Positions 47,015 through 55,712 of a stretch of DNA of 64,000 nucleotides are shown piece after piece. Positions within the stretch are counted from its first letter, which is position 1. Every line of letters begins with the position of its first letter. The stretch comes from Calditrichia bacterium (GTDB lineage Bacteria; Calditrichota; Calditrichia; RBG-13-44-9; J075), in NCBI GenBank assembly GCA_028284905.1, contig JANQQU010000056.1, positions 85,394 to 149,393 on the forward strand. Direction: 5' to 3'. The translations under genes were made by a program, and so were the position numbers. Under the pieces are notes generated by a model. It did not search any database, was not told the origin of the DNA, and was given only the letters and a program-made list of their open reading frames with translations.

Positions 47015-48625
47015 ATGATGAAAAAGTGCATTATCGTCTGCCTTTCGCTGTTGTTTTTCTGCGGATGTGCTACCCGAAACTTTCGTTTTGCAGACAAAGC
47101 GCCAATTTGGCAATTGAACGATCAGGTACCGATTCCCATGCCGAAAGGTACCAAATATATTCGCATGGATTATTACTACAAGGTGCTGGTGCGCCAGCCG
47201 GCGGTTAAAGTATTTAACTATGCACCGATCAGCCGATCAAAAGATGTCAATTCCTACGACCACATACCGGCATCCAGCTGGTATACGCCCCGTTTGGGAT
47301 ACAAGGAAATCACCCCAGAGGAACTGCTGCAGGCATCGAATGTTGTCGGACCGCCGGATCCGCCGGTGCGGGTAGTACGGGCGAAGGAAAGTGGGGCCAA
47401 TCCCGGATTCATTATTGCCGATAGCAAAGATCGCCTTTATTTAATTAAGTTTGACCCGCCCGATTATCCGGCGATCGAAACCACCACCGCCTTGATTTGT
47501 AATCGTCTCTTTTGGGGATTTGGCTACAATGTGCCGGAAGATTACACCTTTTATTTTCAAAGTGATGAAGTGCCGATAGATTCTACTGCGAATATTACCG
47601 AAGAGCAGGTGAAATTGGTGTTCAGTTCGATCGCACCACCGGTGGATGGCGTTTATCGAGCTACTGCCAGCCTTTATTTACAAGGCAATTTGTTGGGACC
47701 AATTAATGATACCGGCACCAGAAAAGGTGATACGAACGATACCTTTCCGCATGAGGATCGACGCGTGCTTCGCGCCTTAAAGGTCTTTGGCGCCTTCACC
47801 AATCAAACCGATATTCGTATTGATAATTCTATGGATGTTTACGTAAGCGAGCCCGGCGAGCTTGGCTATGTGAAGCATTACTTATTGGATTTTGGTGAAG
47901 CGATGGGTGCGCATGGTGCTAAACACAACCGAATTTCCGATGGATTTACGCATATCTTCAGTTTTGGTGAGATGTTCAGCAATATTCCCACCCTGGGACT
48001 ACGAGCTGCCAATTGGGAATATATTGAACCGACACCCTGGAAATCGGTCGGTGCTTTTGAAGCAGAATATTTTGATCCGGAAGGCTGGAAAGAAACCTAT
48101 CCGTTTGCACCCATTCGCCGCTCTCAGGCAGATGATAATTACTGGGCAGCAAAAATAGTCGCAGCCGTAAACCGGGAACACCTGGAGAAATTGGTGGAAG
48201 CAGCCAACTATCCGGAAGCAGCGGCAGGAGCGTATGTTGTGGAAACATTGTTGCAGCGGCGCCAGAAAATTATCGATGCCTATTTCGATAATGTTTCCCC
48301 GATAGAATATCTGTCCGTGAATGATGATGCCCTCGTTCTGGAAGATTACGGCCAGCGATTCATGAGTAACTTTCCGGAGAATAGTCGCTATCAGGTTAAA
48401 TTCTTTAACGACGGAAAAAAAACGGTCGAAAAGGAACTGATGCTGGAAAATAATGGTTCAAATATTGTTGTTCCGCTGACGCCGGAAATGTTTGCTAAAG
48501 CGGATAATTACATTCGGGTGGAAGTATTAGCCTGGCGGGGAAATATGCCAGCCCCTCGCCCAGCTGAGTTTCATTTGCGCGCCGGTAGTGGGAAGCCGGT
48601 TCGCCTGGTTGGCATTGTGCATTAA
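47015..48625 (+). CDS. lipoprotein with kinase-like motifs, unknown function
   Basis: The 536-residue protein has a lipobox (LLFFCGC) for lipidation. Residues about 135-300 carry features like a kinase fold: Lys145 in LYLIKFD, Glu155 in AIETTTAL, the pattern DIRIDN (Asp266...Asn271) and a DFG triad (Asp292-Gly294) in YLLDFGEAMG. Overall family membership is not recognised. The C-terminal 100 residues form a beta-rich domain. Being exported, it would need periplasmic nucleotide like FAM20C or CotH-type kinases, or be inactive. It is translated almost together with the barrel gene upstream (stop and start one base apart). Confidence 0.7.
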   Translation: MMKKCIIVCLSLLFFCGCATRNFRFADKAPIWQLNDQVPIPMPKGTKYIRMDYYYKVLVRQPAVKVFNYAPISRSKDVNSYDHIPASSWYTPRLGYKEITPEELLQASNVVGPPDPPVRVVRAKESGANPGFIIADSKDRLYLIKFDPPDYPAIETTTALICNRLFWGFGYNVPEDYTFYFQSDEVPIDSTANITEEQVKLVFSSIAPPVDGVYRATASLYLQGNLLGPINDTGTRKGDTNDTFPHEDRRVLRALKVFGAFTNQTDIRIDNSMDVYVSEPGELGYVKHYLLDFGEAMGAHGAKHNRISDGFTHIFSFGEMFSNIPTLGLRAANWEYIEPTPWKSVGAFEAEYFDPEGWKETYPFAPIRRSQADDNYWAAKIVAAVNREHLEKLVEAANYPEAAAGAYVVETLLQRRQKIIDAYFDNVSPIEYLSVNDDALVLEDYGQRFMSNFPENSRYQVKFFNDGKKTVEKELMLENNGSNIVVPLTPEMFAKADNYIRVEVLAWRGNMPAPRPAEFHLRAGSGKPVRLVGIVH

Positions 48626-48713
48626 TAAGCAGAGTTAGCAGCCGTTTTAGTTTCAAATAAGAACGGCAGGGTGGAGTTCTCTATAATTCGTTTTGGTTGT
48701 AGGCAGGCAGCAA

Positions 48714-48797
48714 GGCCAAGGGCTGATGGCTAATAGGCAAAAAATAAAATCATTTTAACCTATGGCCTAAATACCCTGGGCCTAAAGCCTAATCACC
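48714..48797. repeat. degenerate inverted repeat with 7-8-nt units
   Basis: Arm 1 (48714-48738) GGCCAAGGGCTGATGGCTAATAGGC region pairs with arm 2 (48759-48797) built of GCCTAAA/GCCTAAT-like units, around an A-rich loop. It fills the gap between the kinase-like lipoprotein and DUF4136 genes. Confidence 0.65.
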
Positions 48798-48842
48798 ACC
48801 AATTGTCCTAATTCCTCAGTAACTATGGAGGGCTTTATTATT

Positions 48843-49406
48843 ATGAACCCAACCAATTTTACGCAAAAGATGAAAGTTTTTGGAATTACAATCCTGGGAA
48901 GCATTTTTATAATGCTCTTGTTCAGCGGATGTGCTTCCGTTCGAGTCAAGCATGATTATGACAGCACTGTAAATTTTGAATCATATAAGACCTATTCCTG
49001 GCTGCGGCAACGCGTTCATGAAACCGATACGCCTGCCGGTAAGGAAAACAAGGGTGTTAATGTTGTTCGGGAAGCTGTCGACCGGGAGTTAGCAGCAAAA
49101 GGCTATGTGAAGACTGATGACCCCAATCCCGATTTTAAACTCGCTTTTCATACCAATGCCAAGGATAAAATTGATGTTAATATTTACGGCTATGGTCCCT
49201 GGCGAAGACCATTCTATGGGCGCTATGTCGATGTCGATCGCTATAAGGAAGGCACCTTGATTTTGGACGTCGTTGATGCTGCCGAAAAACGCCTGATCTG
49301 GCGAGGGTGGGGGACTAGCAATTTGAGCGACCGTTCCCGCGCTGCCGAAAAAATATCCGAAGTCGTTGCTAAGATGCTGGAAAAATTTCCTCCGCAAAGT
49401 GAATAA
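48843..49406 (+). CDS. DUF4136 lipoprotein
   Basis: ATG at 48843 with GGAGGG ten bases upstream gives 187 residues. The N terminus has a membrane segment and lipobox (FSGCAS), then the DUF4136 pattern: VKHDYDSTVNFESYKTYSWL, REAVDRELAAKGY, PDFKLAFH, GTLILDVVDAAEKRLIWRGWG and a C-terminal KISEVVAKMLEKFPP. The function is unknown; members are envelope lipoproteins. The stop is 11 bp before the patatin autotransporter start, so they are cotranscribed. Confidence 0.88.
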   Translation: MNPTNFTQKMKVFGITILGSIFIMLLFSGCASVRVKHDYDSTVNFESYKTYSWLRQRVHETDTPAGKENKGVNVVREAVDRELAAKGYVKTDDPNPDFKLAFHTNAKDKIDVNIYGYGPWRRPFYGRYVDVDRYKEGTLILDVVDAAEKRLIWRGWGTSNLSDRSRAAEKISEVVAKMLEKFPPQSE

Positions 49407-49417
49407 CTGGTGACTGT

Positions 49418-51598
49418 GTGAATTTCCCAAAAAGACTGATAGCCTTCCTCTGGGCGTGGATGATACTGATAGTTTCATTGCACGCCCAGGATGCCCGCCC
49501 TAAAATCGGATTGGCGCTGAGCGGAGGAGGTGCAAAAGGTTTTGCGCATATCGGTGTGCTGAAAGTGCTGGAAGAGGTGGGCATGCCCATCGATTATATC
49601 AGCGGTACCAGCATGGGGAGCGTAATTGGTGGATTATATGCCATCGGATTCTCTGCGGCAGACCTCGAAGAGATTGCCTTAAGCACCGACTGGTTGGCAA
49701 TGTTCAACGACCGCCAGGAACGCCGCCACCTGGGTATGCCATTGAAATACCGCGATACCCGTTATTCCGTTACCCTCGCCCTGGAGGGGCGGAAAATACA
49801 GCTCCCTTCCGGCATTACCGCCGGCCACAGAATTTACAGCATGCTCAACCATCTCACCCTTCCGGCACAATCTTTTGATGACTTTAATGATCTGCCGATT
49901 CCATTTAGCTGTGTCGCGACTGATATCGTTACCGGCGAAGCAGTTGTGCTGAACCAGGGAAATATCGCCGAGGCCATTCGCGCCAGTATGGCAATTCCAA
50001 CCGTATTTACCTCCGTAAAAATCGGTGACCGCCAATTGGTGGATGGCGGATTGGTGCGCAATCTCCCCGCAGAGGATGCCCGGAAAATGGGGGCGGATTT
50101 TGTTATCAGCGTCGATGTTAGCACCCGGCTGCTTCATGAAGAAGAGCTAACCTCCTTCCTGGCAATTATGAATCAAACATTGAATTTTCAAATACTTGCC
50201 TCAAATGCAGCCCAACGGGATTCCAGCGATATTGTTATCCAGCCGGCAGTCATCGAAGAGAGTAGCGCAGATTTTGACAAAGTTGCTTTCTTTATCAGTG
50301 AAGGTGAAAAGTCTGCCCGGGAAATGCTGCCGCAGCTGCAGGCCATTGCTGATAGTCTGAAAGGCGAAGTACAGCAAATTCCCGTCGGTAAACTCGCTTT
50401 AAATGAGTCCATCAACATCACCGGTATTGAGACCGATGGTTTGAGCGAAGAATATCGCCGGTTGATCTTAGGCGAATTAGACTATCAACCGCCGGTGTGG
50501 ACCAGCTTAAATACCCTGGAAGAAAAAATTAGTCGGCTGTATAATACCCAGCTGTTTAGCCGAATGGGATATACCCTGAAACCATCCGAGGATGGATTTG
50601 TGCTAGTGATCCGATTCGTGGAAAAGAGTGATAACTTGTTAAGGATTGGATTCCGCTATGACAGCAAAAGCGATGCATCGCTGCTCTTAAATACTTCTTT
50701 CCGCAATTGGCTCTGGTTTGGGTCAAATTTGTTTGTGGATATGCGTCTCGGCGGTGATCCGCAATTTGATCTGCAATACTTTTCCCCGCCAAATACTTTC
50801 CTAGGACTGGGAGGATTGTTCCGTTTCAATCATACCCAGGAAAATCTCGATATTTTTGAGGACTATGCTCGCATTGCCCGTTATCGTTTGAACGCAACTA
50901 TTGCCGAAGGGATGGTTGGCAATCTTTATGACGAGAAAGTTTCCCTCGCAGCCGGGTTACGCGCGGAATACATTCATGAAGAACCGAGTATTGCCCCGGC
51001 CAGTTTTCAGGAAATTTCCGATGCGTTGCTGAGTTATTTTTTCCGCTTGAAAATTGATACTTACAATAAATCGATGTTTCCCACGGCCGGCTGTGGCATT
51101 CTTTTTCGCATGGATGGCTCAGACAAACGGGTGCTGAGCAATTTTACCTTTCGCAGATATTTGCTCGATGCCAGAACCGTTGTGCCGCTCAACGAAAGAT
51201 TTTCGTTGCTTGGTAATCTTTTTCTGGGCGCCAGCGAAAAATCTGAAATGCCTTTACATTATCAGTTTGCCCTGGGTGGCATTGATCGTCCATTATATTT
51301 TCTCGGAGAAGCAACAACGTTTCTCGGATTGAAAACGCAGGAAAGCTTTGGCAGTAATGTTCAGGCGATTCAGGTTGGAGTGCAATTTGAAGCGTTCCGG
51401 CAACAGTATATTCAGTTCCGCTGGAATGCCGGGAATTCGTTTGATGAGTGGCGGGTAAGTTTCGAGCGGAATCGTTTCGTGACTGGCTGGGGCATCACCT
51501 ATGGCGTGGAAACTTTACTCGGACCGATGGAATTTTCAGTGACCAGTGGAAATCGCCGGGAATTTCTATCCCATCTGAACATTGGTTATAAATTCTAA
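49418..51598 (+). CDS. patatin-like phospholipase, type Vd autotransporter (PlpD-like)
   Basis: The 726-residue protein starts at a GTG and has a signal peptide (AFLWAWMILIVSLHA), patatin domain with GGGAKG (36-41), GTSMG nucleophile Ser65 (63-67) and DGG Asp near 209, a POTRA-like segment (about 325-415) and a C-terminal Omp85 barrel of 16 strands (about 425-726). This order defines type Vd secretion as in Pseudomonas PlpD. It should act at or beyond the outer membrane on phospholipids. The C terminus ends in a hydrophobic aromatic pattern (LNIGYKF) typical for barrel assembly. Confidence 0.92.
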   Translation: MNFPKRLIAFLWAWMILIVSLHAQDARPKIGLALSGGGAKGFAHIGVLKVLEEVGMPIDYISGTSMGSVIGGLYAIGFSAADLEEIALSTDWLAMFNDRQERRHLGMPLKYRDTRYSVTLALEGRKIQLPSGITAGHRIYSMLNHLTLPAQSFDDFNDLPIPFSCVATDIVTGEAVVLNQGNIAEAIRASMAIPTVFTSVKIGDRQLVDGGLVRNLPAEDARKMGADFVISVDVSTRLLHEEELTSFLAIMNQTLNFQILASNAAQRDSSDIVIQPAVIEESSADFDKVAFFISEGEKSAREMLPQLQAIADSLKGEVQQIPVGKLALNESINITGIETDGLSEEYRRLILGELDYQPPVWTSLNTLEEKISRLYNTQLFSRMGYTLKPSEDGFVLVIRFVEKSDNLLRIGFRYDSKSDASLLLNTSFRNWLWFGSNLFVDMRLGGDPQFDLQYFSPPNTFLGLGGLFRFNHTQENLDIFEDYARIARYRLNATIAEGMVGNLYDEKVSLAAGLRAEYIHEEPSIAPASFQEISDALLSYFFRLKIDTYNKSMFPTAGCGILFRMDGSDKRVLSNFTFRRYLLDARTVVPLNERFSLLGNLFLGASEKSEMPLHYQFALGGIDRPLYFLGEATTFLGLKTQESFGSNVQAIQVGVQFEAFRQQYIQFRWNAGNSFDEWRVSFERNRFVTGWGITYGVETLLGPMEFSVTSGNRREFLSHLNIGYKF

Positions 51599-51612
51599 AC
51601 GTTGGTAAAAAT

Positions 51613-52191
51613 ATGAAAAAGAAAAATCCCATCGATAACCGGCATAATTATCAACAGCAGCTGCGGCGTATTTATCGCTCAGAAGATGCCGACATGGACA
51701 TTCCCTGGATGCCCCTTAAAAAGTTTCGCGGGCAGCGGCAATACTTTCGTAAACAGCTTCAGGAGGCCTCAGAAATACGTCTGGATCTAACAACGGACAG
51801 TTGGTATCATCTCTGGCACTGGCATCCTGATATGCCCGGATACAGCAATCTTCGCTACAAATACTTGAAATCTCATCTACAGATATTGCGACGGGCTTTC
51901 GATAATGTGCTTTCCCAGACCGAAGCACTGCGGCGGCCGCATCAATCCTGGATGCTGGTGGATGAAAAGGATTTTTCCCAGAACGCCTTATATTTCCACA
52001 TGCCAGCAAAACCCAATGATAATTTCCCGGTGATTATAGAGAATGCCGACAGTCAGCCTGCGATTCCCAATTACCTCGATCCTCTAATAAAGGATGGGAA
52101 ATTTAAAACCATCGCAGTGAATAATGATGGATTGAGAACTTTTTTTATTTATGCGCCCGGCAGGGGAGAAGCACTGCTAAGATCGGGTTAA
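51613..52191 (+). CDS. conserved hypothetical protein, unknown function
   Basis: The 192-residue protein is rich in aromatic and charged residues (SWYHLWHWHPDMPGYSNLRYKYLKSHL) and has no signal peptide or membrane segment. I do not recognise the family. It follows the patatin gene by 14 bp on the same strand, and its end overlaps the convergent DUF985 gene by 15 bp. A poor ribosome site precedes the ATG. Confidence 0.6.
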   Translation: MKKKNPIDNRHNYQQQLRRIYRSEDADMDIPWMPLKKFRGQRQYFRKQLQEASEIRLDLTTDSWYHLWHWHPDMPGYSNLRYKYLKSHLQILRRAFDNVLSQTEALRRPHQSWMLVDEKDFSQNALYFHMPAKPNDNFPVIIENADSQPAIPNYLDPLIKDGKFKTIAVNNDGLRTFFIYAPGRGEALLRSG

Positions 52192-52680
52192 ACGCTGGAT
52201 AATTGCTGAATGCATGGGAAATTCATTTATTAGTGAGGCACGCTGTGCCATCTCGAAATCAGCAAAATCAAACCCCGGGGCGACCGTGCACCCAACCAAT
52301 GAATAAGGCTGATTATCCAAAACTTCCGCGGCAAACCACCATCCTGCCGGCACAACGCCCTGAAATAAAGCGCCCGCTACCGGATCATTCCCAATCTTCA
52401 TCAAACGATATTCTCCATCAGGGGATATCATATGTATGCCAATCGGAAACCCATCGTAAAAATGCCACATTTCGTCGGAACGGATGCAATGGAAAGCGGA
52501 AAAATTGCCCGCTTCCAGCAGGAAATAAATAGCTGTAGACAAGAAGCGTTCTCCAGAAAAATCGGCCGTTAATGCTGCCTGCGGAATAGTTGATGCTGAA
52601 CGGTAAGTCTCCCGATAATACCCACCTTCCGGATGGGGGATCAGGTCTAATTTATCAACCCAGAATTTACTGTTTTTCAT
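52177..52680 (-). CDS. DUF985 cupin family protein
   Basis: ATG at 52680 is preferred to 52704 because of the AAGG before it and the family N terminus; it gives 167 residues. Motifs are DLIPHPEGGYYRETYRS, STAIYFLLEAGNFSAFHCIRSDEMWHFYDG, PAGWWFAAE, and LVGCTVAPGFDFADFEMA. The fold is a cupin and the function unknown, perhaps an epimerase-like or sugar-binding role. Its 3' end overlaps the end of the convergent hypothetical gene. Confidence 0.88.
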   Translation of the reverse strand: MKNSKFWVDKLDLIPHPEGGYYRETYRSASTIPQAALTADFSGERFLSTAIYFLLEAGNFSAFHCIRSDEMWHFYDGFPIGIHMISPDGEYRLMKIGNDPVAGALFQGVVPAGWWFAAEVLDNQPYSLVGCTVAPGFDFADFEMAQRASLINEFPMHSAIIQRLTRS

Positions 52681-52878
52681 TTTGAGTGCCTTTTGTTCGA
52701 GCATGTTATTGCTTTTATTGTGAAATATGATTTAAGATATGTGATTATTATAACCGTTTTTACCCGCCGGAAACATTGTTTATTTTTGTGATTAATATAA
52801 AGTGCTTGTCTTTTTTCGGAAGAAGACTAACTTTTAGAGCTAATAGAAATTATAACAACCTAATACCGGAGGTCTCAA

Positions 52879-53172
52879 GTGGCATCCCAAGTAGAAGAAT
52901 TAACCATCGATTACGAAGAAGGTGGCATATTACTGACAAAAGAAATTGACAAAGAAGTACTATCGAAAGGTGCCTGGGCGACGCTGATTTTCCGCTATCA
53001 GAAGTGGGATGCCGCGAAGGAAGAGTATGGTAAGGATAACTACATGATTCGTCGATATCGAAAAATTAGAGGCGAGTATGTACCCCAGTCCAAATTTAAT
53101 ATTTCCAGCCCCAAACAAGCCAATAAGATGATTGAGATTTTAAGCCGCTGGGTAGAAGATACCGACGAGTAG
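52879..53172 (+). CDS. conserved small protein, unknown function
   Basis: This 97-residue protein starts with GTG and has GGAGG upstream. The sequence (ASQVEELTIDYEEGG, WATLIFRYQKWDAAKEEYG, RRYRKIRGEYVPQSKFNISS, IEILSRWVEDTDE) resembles a compact conserved protein that I think recurs in other bacteria, without assigned function. It is followed by a bidirectional intrinsic terminator. Confidence 0.75.
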   Translation: MASQVEELTIDYEEGGILLTKEIDKEVLSKGAWATLIFRYQKWDAAKEEYGKDNYMIRRYRKIRGEYVPQSKFNISSPKQANKMIEILSRWVEDTDE

Positions 53173-53202
53173 CTGAATCATTTTCACAACTTTATTGATA
53201 AG

Positions 53203-53240
53203 AAAAAAGCCTGACCGTAAACGATCAGGCTTTTGTTTTT
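53203..53240. terminator. bidirectional intrinsic terminator
   Basis: The stem AAAAGCCTGACCG / CGATCAGGCTTTT, with one G-U pair, surrounds a TAAA loop. T-rich tracts on the plus strand (TTTTGTTTTT) and A-rich on the other side serve the small-protein gene and the AP2-like gene. Confidence 0.9.
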
Positions 53241-53253
53241 ATTGGCAAGAATC

Positions 53254-54210
53254 TTAAGATCGATCCAAGTTATCAAGATATTCATGCACTAATTTCAGGA
53301 AGCGCGGTTTGATCTGCGCACCGTCGCGAATATTAGCGCCTCTGAGTGCATCAAATTCTGCTTCGATAACACCTTCCAGGTCTTTAGAGAATAATCTTGC
53401 ATGGATGCGGCTTTTGTGCCGGCCACCAAATTCATCATCATAAAAGCGGCGGCTGGGTACCCGATAATAAACGCCCCATAATTTTTTACGAATATTTACT
53501 ATCCAGTAATCGTTGGAATGGGATCTCTTAATGAACATATCCGGATCTTTTTCAACCGTCGGCGGGGTACGATTAATACGAATCCCTTTGATAATGCGCT
53601 TGGTTTCAGATTCGGAAAGCGGGGAGGACTGATTGAGTTCCATTGCTTTGGAATGAACCAGATTTGCCAGTCTGTTGCGATCATTCTTGGCAATTTTAAT
53701 TGTGGAAACTTTGCCACCATATTTGGCAAAATCGTAGGAATAGGCAGTTGAGTGATATTTAATGCCGTGAACATTCACTGATACATCAACCACACAACGC
53801 GTGTATTTACCATTCCGTTTATATAGATGGATGTAATGAAGGTTGGCTAAAAGTCCGGAAGTTGCTTCTTTCCGTTTTTTAAACTTGGGGATTTTTGGTT
53901 CTTTTTTCTTGCGCTCAACATTTTCGTAACCAACTTCATCAAAGAAATCCTTCGCTTTTAAATCACGGTATTTTACCGCTTCTGTAAGCGCGTTTTCTTT
54001 GCCACCATATTTATGATCATAAAATGATTTACCAGGTAAGGCGTATCTGGTCCCATTTGTCATGACCCTTATTTGCACATACCAAAAATCGCCATCATTT
54101 CTGCGGCAAATAAACCGCATTCCCAATTCCCTCTCTCCATTGTTGCTAACATCTTCACTTGCAGGAACTACGCCATTCTCCTGTCCCGTCTCTGCCGTCT
54201 GCACTATCAT
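53254..54210 (-). CDS. protein with three AP2-like DNA-binding repeats
   Basis: The 318-residue protein has three copies of a bacterial AP2-like beta-sheet/helix unit: residues 42-90 (FWYVQIRV...KSFYDHKYGGKENAL), 134-184 (YSYDFAKYGGKV) and 232-280 (YWIVNIRK...RRFYDDEFGGRHKSR). Each shows the pattern of a short hairpin, F-Y-D-x-x-x-G-G, then a basic or mixed helix. AP2 domains in bacteria usually accompany HNH or integrase domains; here none is present. A basic linker lies at 99-115 (KKKEPKIPKFKKRKE). It probably binds DNA as a regulator. AAGGAGAGG precedes the ATG. Three palindromes with TCCGA half-sites lie upstream. Confidence 0.7.
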   Translation of the reverse strand: MIVQTAETGQENGVVPASEDVSNNGERELGMRFICRRNDGDFWYVQIRVMTNGTRYALPGKSFYDHKYGGKENALTEAVKYRDLKAKDFFDEVGYENVERKKKEPKIPKFKKRKEATSGLLANLHYIHLYKRNGKYTRCVVDVSVNVHGIKYHSTAYSYDFAKYGGKVSTIKIAKNDRNRLANLVHSKAMELNQSSPLSESETKRIIKGIRINRTPPTVEKDPDMFIKRSHSNDYWIVNIRKKLWGVYYRVPSRRFYDDEFGGRHKSRIHARLFSKDLEGVIEAEFDALRGANIRDGAQIKPRFLKLVHEYLDNLDRS

Positions 54211-54262
54211 GCACCTCTCCTTGAACAGTGTTTAAGATTCATTCTGTTTAGAATATACCTCA

Positions 54263-54275
54263 TCCGATAATCGGA
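54263..54275. promoter_or_regulatory. candidate operator 1 (TCCGATaATCGGA)
   Basis: This is a perfect 6+1+6 palindrome, 53 bp upstream of the AP2-like start. Confidence 0.5.
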
Positions 54276-54307
54276 GAAAATTTACTACCAAACTTGTCTG
54301 TTAATTA

Positions 54308-54331
54308 TTCCGAAATACCAAGTATTCGGAA
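54308..54331. promoter_or_regulatory. candidate operator 2
   Basis: TTCCGAAATAC and GTATTCGGAA form an inverted repeat around CAA, with one unpaired A. The TCCGA/TCGGA half-site is shared with the other two palindromes upstream of the AP2-like gene. Confidence 0.5.
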
Positions 54332-54390
54332 GTGAAAGGAATTTTTTGTTACTTGCCAAGAAAACCAGGATGATTTTCTGCAATTAATCA

Positions 54391-54408
54391 GATATGCCAT
54401 ATCGGAAG
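54391..54408. promoter_or_regulatory. candidate operator 3 (GATATGcCATATCGGAAG)
   Basis: This is a perfect 6+1+6 palindrome followed by GGAAG, so the right half carries the same TCGGAAGT seen at candidate operator 2. Confidence 0.45.
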
Positions 54409-54650
54409 TAATAACTAGAAGTATTATGTATTTTCCGGGTATAAATTCCTTTAAATGCTTTGTTACAAGACCCTATATAATGCAAAATTTTAATTTCTGC
54501 AAATAAAAAATTGAAAAAATAAAAATTTCACGATCTCCATCACAGAGTAAGTTGCTTGTTTTAACTGGCTTTAATTCCTGCTTTAAAACCATGCCTGGAA
54601 TTTTCTTTTTTGTATAAAAATGCTAAATTGGGGCAAAAAAAGGAAATGTA

Positions 54651-55712
54651 ATGAAAAACGACCCCAAATGGATGATTTATGGCGCTTATGGATACTCCGG
54701 TGAACTGATTGCCCGACAGGCCCTCGAAGAGGGAATGCGGCCAGTGTTAGCAGGGCGGAATCGTGAGAAAGTTGCTGCGCTGGCAGCAGAATTGGATTTA
54801 CCTGCGCAATTTTTCGATCTTTCAGCCCCTGATGTTATTGAAGCGCAGTTAAAAGATATTGAAGTCGTTCTGCATTGCGCTGGTCCTTTTTCCCATACCT
54901 GTGCGCCGATGTTGGCTGCCTGCCTGAAAACAAAAACCCATTATCTTGATATTACCGGTGAAATCAGCGTTTTCGAACATGCCCATGCAAACCACAGTGC
55001 GGCTGTAGAAGCGAATATCGTAGTTTGCCCCGGCGTTGGCTTCGATGTTATTCCCACAGATGCGTTAGCTGCTTCATTAAAAGCTGCCCTGCCGAATGCC
55101 ACCCATCTGCAATTGGGTTTTGATGCCCGCGCAGGCATCAGTGCCGGTACTGCGAAATCCTCGCTGGAAGGGTTGGCGCTGGGGAATCGGGCACGCGTAG
55201 ATGGGCGTATTCAAGCGAAGCCGCTAGTATATCATCCGAAAGAAATCGATTTTGGAAACGGTAAAAAATGGGCGATGACAATTCCCTGGGGAGATGTTTC
55301 CACGGCCTTTTACACGACAGAGATACCTAACATAGAAGTATATGTGCCTTTTCCCCGGCAAACGATACGTAGTGCCCGTATCGCCGGATTTTTTACCCCA
55401 CTCCTTAAACTCCGGCCACTACAGAATTTTTTGAAGCGCAGAATTGAAAAGCGCGTAAAAGGACCTTCCGAAAAGCGCCGTAAATCAGAAAAAGTATTCG
55501 TCTGGGGCAAGGTCGAAAATGATCGGGGAGAAAGTAAAACCGGTTATTTACAAACTGCCAATGGCTATGAAGTAACTGTGCATGGTTCCCTGGGCGTTGT
55601 TAAAAAATTGCTGGGTAAAAAACAGAAGCCGGGCAGCTATACGCCAACTAAATTAATGGGCCCCGGTTTTGTCTCAACCCTCCCGGGATCTACCGAAATT
55701 AACATTACATAG
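54651..55712 (+). CDS. saccharopine dehydrogenase-like NAD(P)-binding protein
   Basis: The 353-residue protein has an N-terminal Rossmann fold (MIYGAYGYSGELIARQALE, AGRNREKVAALA, HCAGPFSHTCAPMLAACL) and the family segments HYLDITGE and VCPGVGFDVIPTDALA. It matches the saccharopine dehydrogenase/trans-enoyl reductase family, whose members act on varied substrates. No lysine-pathway neighbour is present. It is divergent from the AP2-like gene and may be regulated from the same spacer. Confidence 0.85.
   Translation: MKNDPKWMIYGAYGYSGELIARQALEEGMRPVLAGRNREKVAALAAELDLPAQFFDLSAPDVIEAQLKDIEVVLHCAGPFSHTCAPMLAACLKTKTHYLDITGEISVFEHAHANHSAAVEANIVVCPGVGFDVIPTDALAASLKAALPNATHLQLGFDARAGISAGTAKSSLEGLALGNRARVDGRIQAKPLVYHPKEIDFGNGKKWAMTIPWGDVSTAFYTTEIPNIEVYVPFPRQTIRSARIAGFFTPLLKLRPLQNFLKRRIEKRVKGPSEKRRKSEKVFVWGKVENDRGESKTGYLQTANGYEVTVHGSLGVVKKLLGKKQKPGSYTPTKLMGPGFVSTLPGSTEINIT

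Larger units (their letters stand above)
54211..54650. other. divergent promoter region with three palindromes
   Basis: This AT-rich spacer separates the AP2-like gene (minus) and the saccharopine dehydrogenase-like gene (plus). It contains palindromes with TCCGA/TCGGA half-sites at 54263-54275, 54308-54331 and 54391-54408. Beyond 54440 it has only A/T-rich sequence and the ribosome site AAGGAAATGTAATG of the plus-strand gene. Confidence 0.65.
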
